NCBI RefSeq assembly: GCF_003576645.1
Contig: NC_044918.1
Coordinates: 22,721,393-22,785,392, forward strand
Source of the DNA: Ipomoea triloba
Taxonomy: Eukaryota; Streptophyta; Magnoliopsida; Solanales; Convolvulaceae
Length of the DNA: 64,000 nucleotides
Reading direction: 5' to 3'
Numbering within the stretch: the first letter of the stretch is position 1; each line of letters begins with the position of its first letter. The translations under genes were made by a program, and so were the position numbers. This document shows positions 59,546 to 64,000 of this stretch, piece after piece. The notes under the pieces were generated by a model. It worked only from the letters and a program-made list of their open reading frames with translations. It was not told where the DNA came from and did not search any database.

Positions 59546-60202
59546 AAGTGTTAAAAGATGGGTACATATAAATTAGAAAGTAAATTTGTACCACATACAA
59601 GTGAGTATGCATGATCATCTCAATATCCCCCTGGACCAGCTCCTGTGCCTCTCGGAGCGAACGTGGGTGGACCCCGGACCGTTAAACGGACGGAAAGAAA
59701 GACCCTGTAAATTTACCAAAAAAAATGATCATCCCAATATCGTACACTGACGGATAAAGTGTATAGTTATACAAACCGTATTGTAGCCATCATTATTAAA
59801 TATGAGCAAGGGAAAAAGCTCTTGCTAGAATCCAAAAGAGAAAAAAGCAGGAAAAAAGAATAAAAAAAGAATTGGAGGAAAGAAGTGAGAAGAAACAGAA
59901 AGGGAGACCCCCTCCCCCACCATGAAATGAAATAATTTTTTTTTTTCCAATTACATAACTAGCTAGCTAGCAGCTGCTATATGGAACAGCCAAACATACA
60001 CCATCTGAAATACTGCTGGGCTGCCTTTCAGCTGCTTTTGTTTCTTTCTTGATCTGAATTGGTTGAAAGCTTAAGTGGGATACATAGTTTTTGTTCTCCT
60101 CTATTCCTCCTGGGAACAAAGCTTCAACACTCTTTGCTTTTTCAGATCGATAGCTTTTTTTTCTTTCTTTTTCTCCACTTTTGTCACTCTTTTGTTCAGA
60201 TA
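59546..60202. other. Upstream region and 5' UTR of the Dof gene
   Basis: Contains CT-rich leader text (60090-60200) before the start codon, which fits a plant 5' UTR. No upstream gene. A clear TATA box was not fixed. Confidence 0.45.
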
Positions 60203-61226
60203 ATGGATACTGCTCAGTGGCCACAGGTAAACAAAACCAAACAAATTTTTTTATTTTTCTTTTTCTTTTTCATATATGATGAACATCTTTCTAGGGTTTA
60301 GAGATAGAGAGAGGGATTTTCAAAGTTAGACCATCTTTTGCTTTGGGTCTTGAAATTTCCCTTCTTTTAAAAATTTTTTCCCTTTCCACAATCCAATAAA
60401 GTTTCCCATATATAAATCACTTTAAATCTTGTTTTTCTTTTGTTGTTGTTTGTTTGCTTGCTGTTTGATATCTTTTGGGTACTTATTATTTTTTATGCTT
60501 TTTTTTTTTTTTTTGAAATTATAATTTTAGGGTATTGGGGTTGTGGAGAATGTTGTGGAAACAGCAAGAGTAGCAGAGAAGAAACCCAGGCCAGAAAAGG
60601 AAAAAGCATTGAACTGTCCTCGGTGCAATTCCACAAACACCAAATTCTGTTACTACAACAATTACAGTCTTTCTCAGCCCAGGTACTTTTGTAAGACTTG
60701 TCGAAGGTACTGGACCGAAGGGGGTTCCTTGAGGAATGTTCCCGTGGGGGGCGGTTCACGGAAGAACCGAAGATCTTCTTCTTCTTCTTCCTTATTATCT
60801 TCTTCCTCTACTTCTTCTAAGAAGCTTCCAGATCATTCCACCCCATCGCCGTGCTTTCCTCTAAACCCTAATGCCGGGCAAGACCTCAATTTGGCATACC
60901 CACCACCCAATACCTCTAATCCCGGAATCTTGCACCATCTCAACCCGTTTCATATCCCCATACCCGTTTCCGACCCGTCCACCGCCGTGTTCTCTTCCGG
61001 GTTGCTGTTCCCATTGCATGACGTGAAACCCGCCGCCCTCGACGGGTTTGGGAACGGGTTTGTGAATCACGTGGAGGATAGTACTGGGGCGGCTCGAGTC
61101 TTTTTCCCCAATCTCGAGGATTTGAAATCCGGGTTTGAGCAGTATAGAGCCCAAGGAGAAACGACTAACGGGTATTGGAATGGGGCCCACGGCGGCAGCG
61201 CCGCCGGCAGCGGCGGCGGATGGTGA
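60203..61226 (+). CDS. Dof zinc-finger transcription factor (two exons)
   Basis: Exon 1 is 60203-60226 (MDTAQWPQ) and exon 2 is 60531-61226, joined in phase 0 across a GT...AG intron, giving 239 residues. The short first exon with MD-AQWPQ is typical of one Dof subgroup (DOF4.6/DOF2.x-like). The Dof domain spans about residues 35-90, with the zinc ligands in C-x2-C-x21-C-x2-C starting at C37 and the flanking [20 protein letters not shown] block. After it come a Ser-rich run, a Pro/Asn-rich region and a Gly-rich tail with NGYWNG. Dof proteins bind AAAG cores in plant promoters as nuclear regulators. Intact and full-length. The exact orthologue cannot be named by eye, so no symbol is given. Confidence 0.95.
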
Positions 61227-61293
61227 AACGGAGCAGTGTATGCATGTCTGGATAAGAAAAAACAGAAAAAGAAAAGGTGGTTTTTGTTTGGCG

Positions 61294-61343
<50 letters not shown>

Positions 61344-61670
61344 AGCTTGTTGTTATCTGAAATGCGTGCTAACAGGTTTAGGATTATCTGTGCATGTTTT
61401 CTTTTCATACATACATTGATCTTAAACCTCGATCTTGTAATTTCTTTGTATGATATGTAGTGTGTATTTCTTATGTTGTCATTGACATAAGTTCTGGATG
61501 GGATGATTTCATTTTTAATTGGTTGGAATTTACATATGATGTGATAGGATAAATGTAGTGTAATTGTTAATGATGATGAACTAATTAACACAGTACACAG
61601 TCATCACACACAATATATATATGCATATTTGAAGTGAAGTGTGCTAACAGACAAGGACTCAAAGAATGTG

Positions 61671-61723
<53 letters not shown>

Positions 61724-61730
61724 TGACATC
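61227..61730. other. Dof 3' flank with microsatellites
   Basis: Probable 3' UTR carrying a (TA)n run at 61297-61339, and a second TA run at 61672-61718 beyond it. Confidence 0.5.
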
Positions 61731-61739
61731 AGGATGGGT

Positions 61740-62035
61740 GCATCGTCAAGCAATTATCAATGCACTGCAAGGTATTTTCAAATGCACTGTGTGTACTACT
61801 TGATTTGCACTACCTGATTATACACACTGTAAAGTATTTTCAAATGCACCATGAGTACTACTTGATTCGCACTAGTTACGATTCTCATTATATTGATTAT
61901 ACACACTGTAAACTTTGGTGCATTTAGAAATGTTTGACGGTGCATATCAAAGGTTGACAATCAAGTAGTGCTAGTGAATTTTGAAAATGCTTTACTGTGC
62001 ATTTATACTTGCTTGATGGTGTATATTAGCACTTG
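61740..62035. repeat. Diffuse repeat with TGCACTGTGTGTACTACTTG words
   Basis: Two clear direct copies of GTATTTTCAAATGCAC(T/C), AGTACTACTTGATT and TATACACACTGTAAA, and partly inverted words further right (GGTGCAT, AGTAGTGC). Perhaps an old fold-back element. Confidence 0.5.
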
Positions 62036-62984
62036 AAGCCTTGTCCGCACCATAATCCATTATTTTAATTACCATTTCAAATGGGTGGTCATAGGTTCGA
62101 ACCTCGGGAGATTTTTGAACTAAAAATAAAGAAACATTTAATTTAGGTATTGTATTTAAGGTGTGATTCTCATTTGATGAGAAGATCAAATTTTATTTGG
62201 TAGTCAGTTCAAGACAATGGGGTGGGTGTTATTTCAGTATTATTGTATGTCTCATCACACTTTTGATGAGTTGCACTATGTCATTATCTAACATTTTATT
62301 CATAATTGGTAATAAATTGTGGTGCAAATAAAAGAGTGATTGGGTGGATAGGTATGGTTGATAAAGGTTAATGGGTAATAATGACACAAAAGTTTAAGTG
62401 TATATTTAATGCATAAGTCATAAGGCAACATTTTGTCAAAATCTTTTTCTAAATTGTGCACATCATTAAAGCACTTAATTAGAATAATGCAAGCATGCAA
62501 TGAACAGCATGGGATGTTAATTTTAGTATTGAAACTTCGTATTTGCAATTGAATTGGTTGGAAATCATCAACTACTAGTCTGCAACAAACATTCTTCTTG
62601 AGATTCGTGCAATAATCCTCCACCATATGTAGTGGACCATTTGAGAGAATTATTTATTGCCTTAGCAAAAGTGGAAGACCTTGAATTAATAACGCATTTA
62701 TTTCGTCCTCCAACGTTACATTCTTTCTTGCATGCCTATGCGGCTATGGGCTATGGCTATAGTTCTATACTATGCATTTTATGTGCACATGCTTTCTATA
62801 ATTTTCACTCTATGCTAGTATGGTTTTTGACCAAGTATTAATGTTATTTTCTCATATTAAAATCATTTTATAACAATTATGTTTCCGTGTGGCATTATGA
62901 GGCATAAAAAAGAAAAACTCTTTATATATTCATTAATTATTTATAAGTTAGTTGATATTATCACACCTTAATCAAATAAAGAGG
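62036..62984. other. Intergenic stretch, no gene seen
   Basis: A GGTTCGAACCTCGG box near 62093-62106 recalls a tRNA/SINE B box but no A box was placed. Confidence 0.4.
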
Positions 62985-64000
62985 GTCAATTTGTTGTGGA
63001 TGGGGTGGCAAAGTGGTTTTGAAGATGATCCCCGAGAAAGAGCTGACACTGCACGATATATTGTATGTCTTGGAAGTGTGAAAGAATTTGGTGTCTAGCT
63101 TGTTGCTGAACAAGCATGGATTCTGACCTGTATGATGTTTGAGTCAGGAAAAGTAGTTTGGTCTAAATTAGGAATGTTCGTAGGAAATGGTTATGTACTT
63201 GATGGGTTGTTTAAGCTCAATATAATGACCATTTTGAATAAAACAAAATTAATTTTGTTTACTTGTTTGAGTCTTCCAATTTATGGCATAGTAGAATAAG
63301 CCATGTTAATTTTAATTCTATACGTAGATTAATTAACATGAACCACATTCCAACATTCAAAATTAATGTGAACAACAAATGTGCAAGTTGTGTTGATGCA
63401 AAGCTCACTAATGTACCTTTTGAATCAATTGAAAGGCAAACTGAGTCACTTGAACTAATCCATAGCGATTTGTGTGATTTTAAATCGATACAATCAAGAG
63501 GCGGTAATAAATATTTTATTACGTTTATTGATGATGGCACATGTTACTGCTATGTGTATTTTCCTAAGAGCAAAGATGAAACCTTAGAAAACTTCATTCC
63601 TTATAAGAATGAAGTTGAAAACTAACTAACTTAATCGAAAAATTAAGAAAGTTAGAAACGGTCGAGATTGTGAATACGGAATACTTATTGGTGATTTTTA
63701 TGCTAGTGTAGGTATCATATGCGAGCGTCGTACGACACCTTATGTATTGCCGAACAAAAGAATCACACATTGAAAGATATGATAAATGTGATGTTGATAA
63801 GTTTGGGCTTACCTCAAAATATGTGGGGTGGGACTATTTTGACAAGTAATAACCTTTTAAATAGAGTACTCCACAAGAATCTCGATAAGACCCCCTTACA
63901 ATTTGTGGAAAGTGTAGGAGACCTTCCTGCCAATACTTGAAAGTATGGAGGTATTTTGCCAAAGTGTTGGTCCCAACACCTAAGAAAATAAAAATAGGCC
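62985..64000 (+). pseudogene. Decayed Ty1/copia pol fragment C
   Basis: Several frames together show copia landmarks: a protease-end LTLHDILYV region (about 63035-63070), the pre-integrase LWHSRISHVNFNSIRRLIN (from about 63275), a zinc-binding C-A-S-C, and the integrase ELIHSDLCDFKSI core start. Another frame continues with NHTLKDMINVMLISLGLPQN and a LLNRV block (63740-63890). Stops and frameshifts are many. It belongs to a different copia lineage from A and B. It may continue beyond the window. Confidence 0.75.

Noticed and set aside
15845..62110. TTCGAA/TTCGAT boxes (near 15860, 32195, 39015, 62095) as real tRNA genes
   Set aside because: None folds into a full cloverleaf with a 7-bp acceptor stem; they fit SINE heads or chance.

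Overview
The window is nuclear DNA from a flowering plant, most likely a eudicot. It is AT-rich, its genes are broken by many short GT...AG introns, it encodes a chlorophyll synthase with a transit peptide, and it is full of plant transposon families (Ty1/copia, Helitron, Mutator-like, hAT, Stowaway and tRNA-derived SINEs). An asterid such as a Convolvulaceae species would fit, but nothing here fixes the species.

Only three intact host genes can be supported. (1) 15580-18189, minus strand, is a six-exon ATXR6-type histone H3K27 monomethyltransferase with a PHD finger, a PCNA-binding PIP box and a SET domain. A compact group of E2F-type sites lies just upstream of it. (2) 24169-28032, plus strand, is a fifteen-exon chlorophyll synthase (CHLG). 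(3) 60203-61226, plus strand, is a two-exon Dof zinc-finger transcription factor. I rebuilt all exon borders by hand from reading frame, splice signals and family knowledge. The three genes have unrelated jobs: chromatin replication, the last step of chlorophyll synthesis, and transcription control.

The rest is mobile or repetitive DNA. 1-15.5 kb holds SINEs, fold-back elements and long AT microsatellites. 18.4-20.3 kb is a nest of Mutator-like MITEs abutting the ATXR6 promoter. 20.9-23.6 kb is degenerate tandem repeat interrupted by Stowaway-type MITEs. 28.7-43.4 kb carries hAT-like MITEs, a LINE RNase H fragment, a minus-strand Helitron with a tandem array of Helitron 5' ends (40.25-41.33 kb), and a Mutator-like MITE with a 9-bp target duplication. 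43.9-48.4 kb is a complete but mutated copia element (A, plus strand). 50.4-55.3 kb is a second copia element (B, minus strand) whose two 228-bp LTRs look identical, so it is very young. 58.9-59.5 kb is a 650-bp fold-back about 0.7 kb upstream of the Dof start codon. 63-64 kb is a decayed third copia fragment running off the window.

The least explained signals are the family of palindrome-bearing Mutator-like MITEs, the Helitron 5'-end array, the 42-bp-phased duplication pattern in element B, and the E2F cluster of ATXR6. I found no RNA genes, CRISPR arrays or prokaryotic features.
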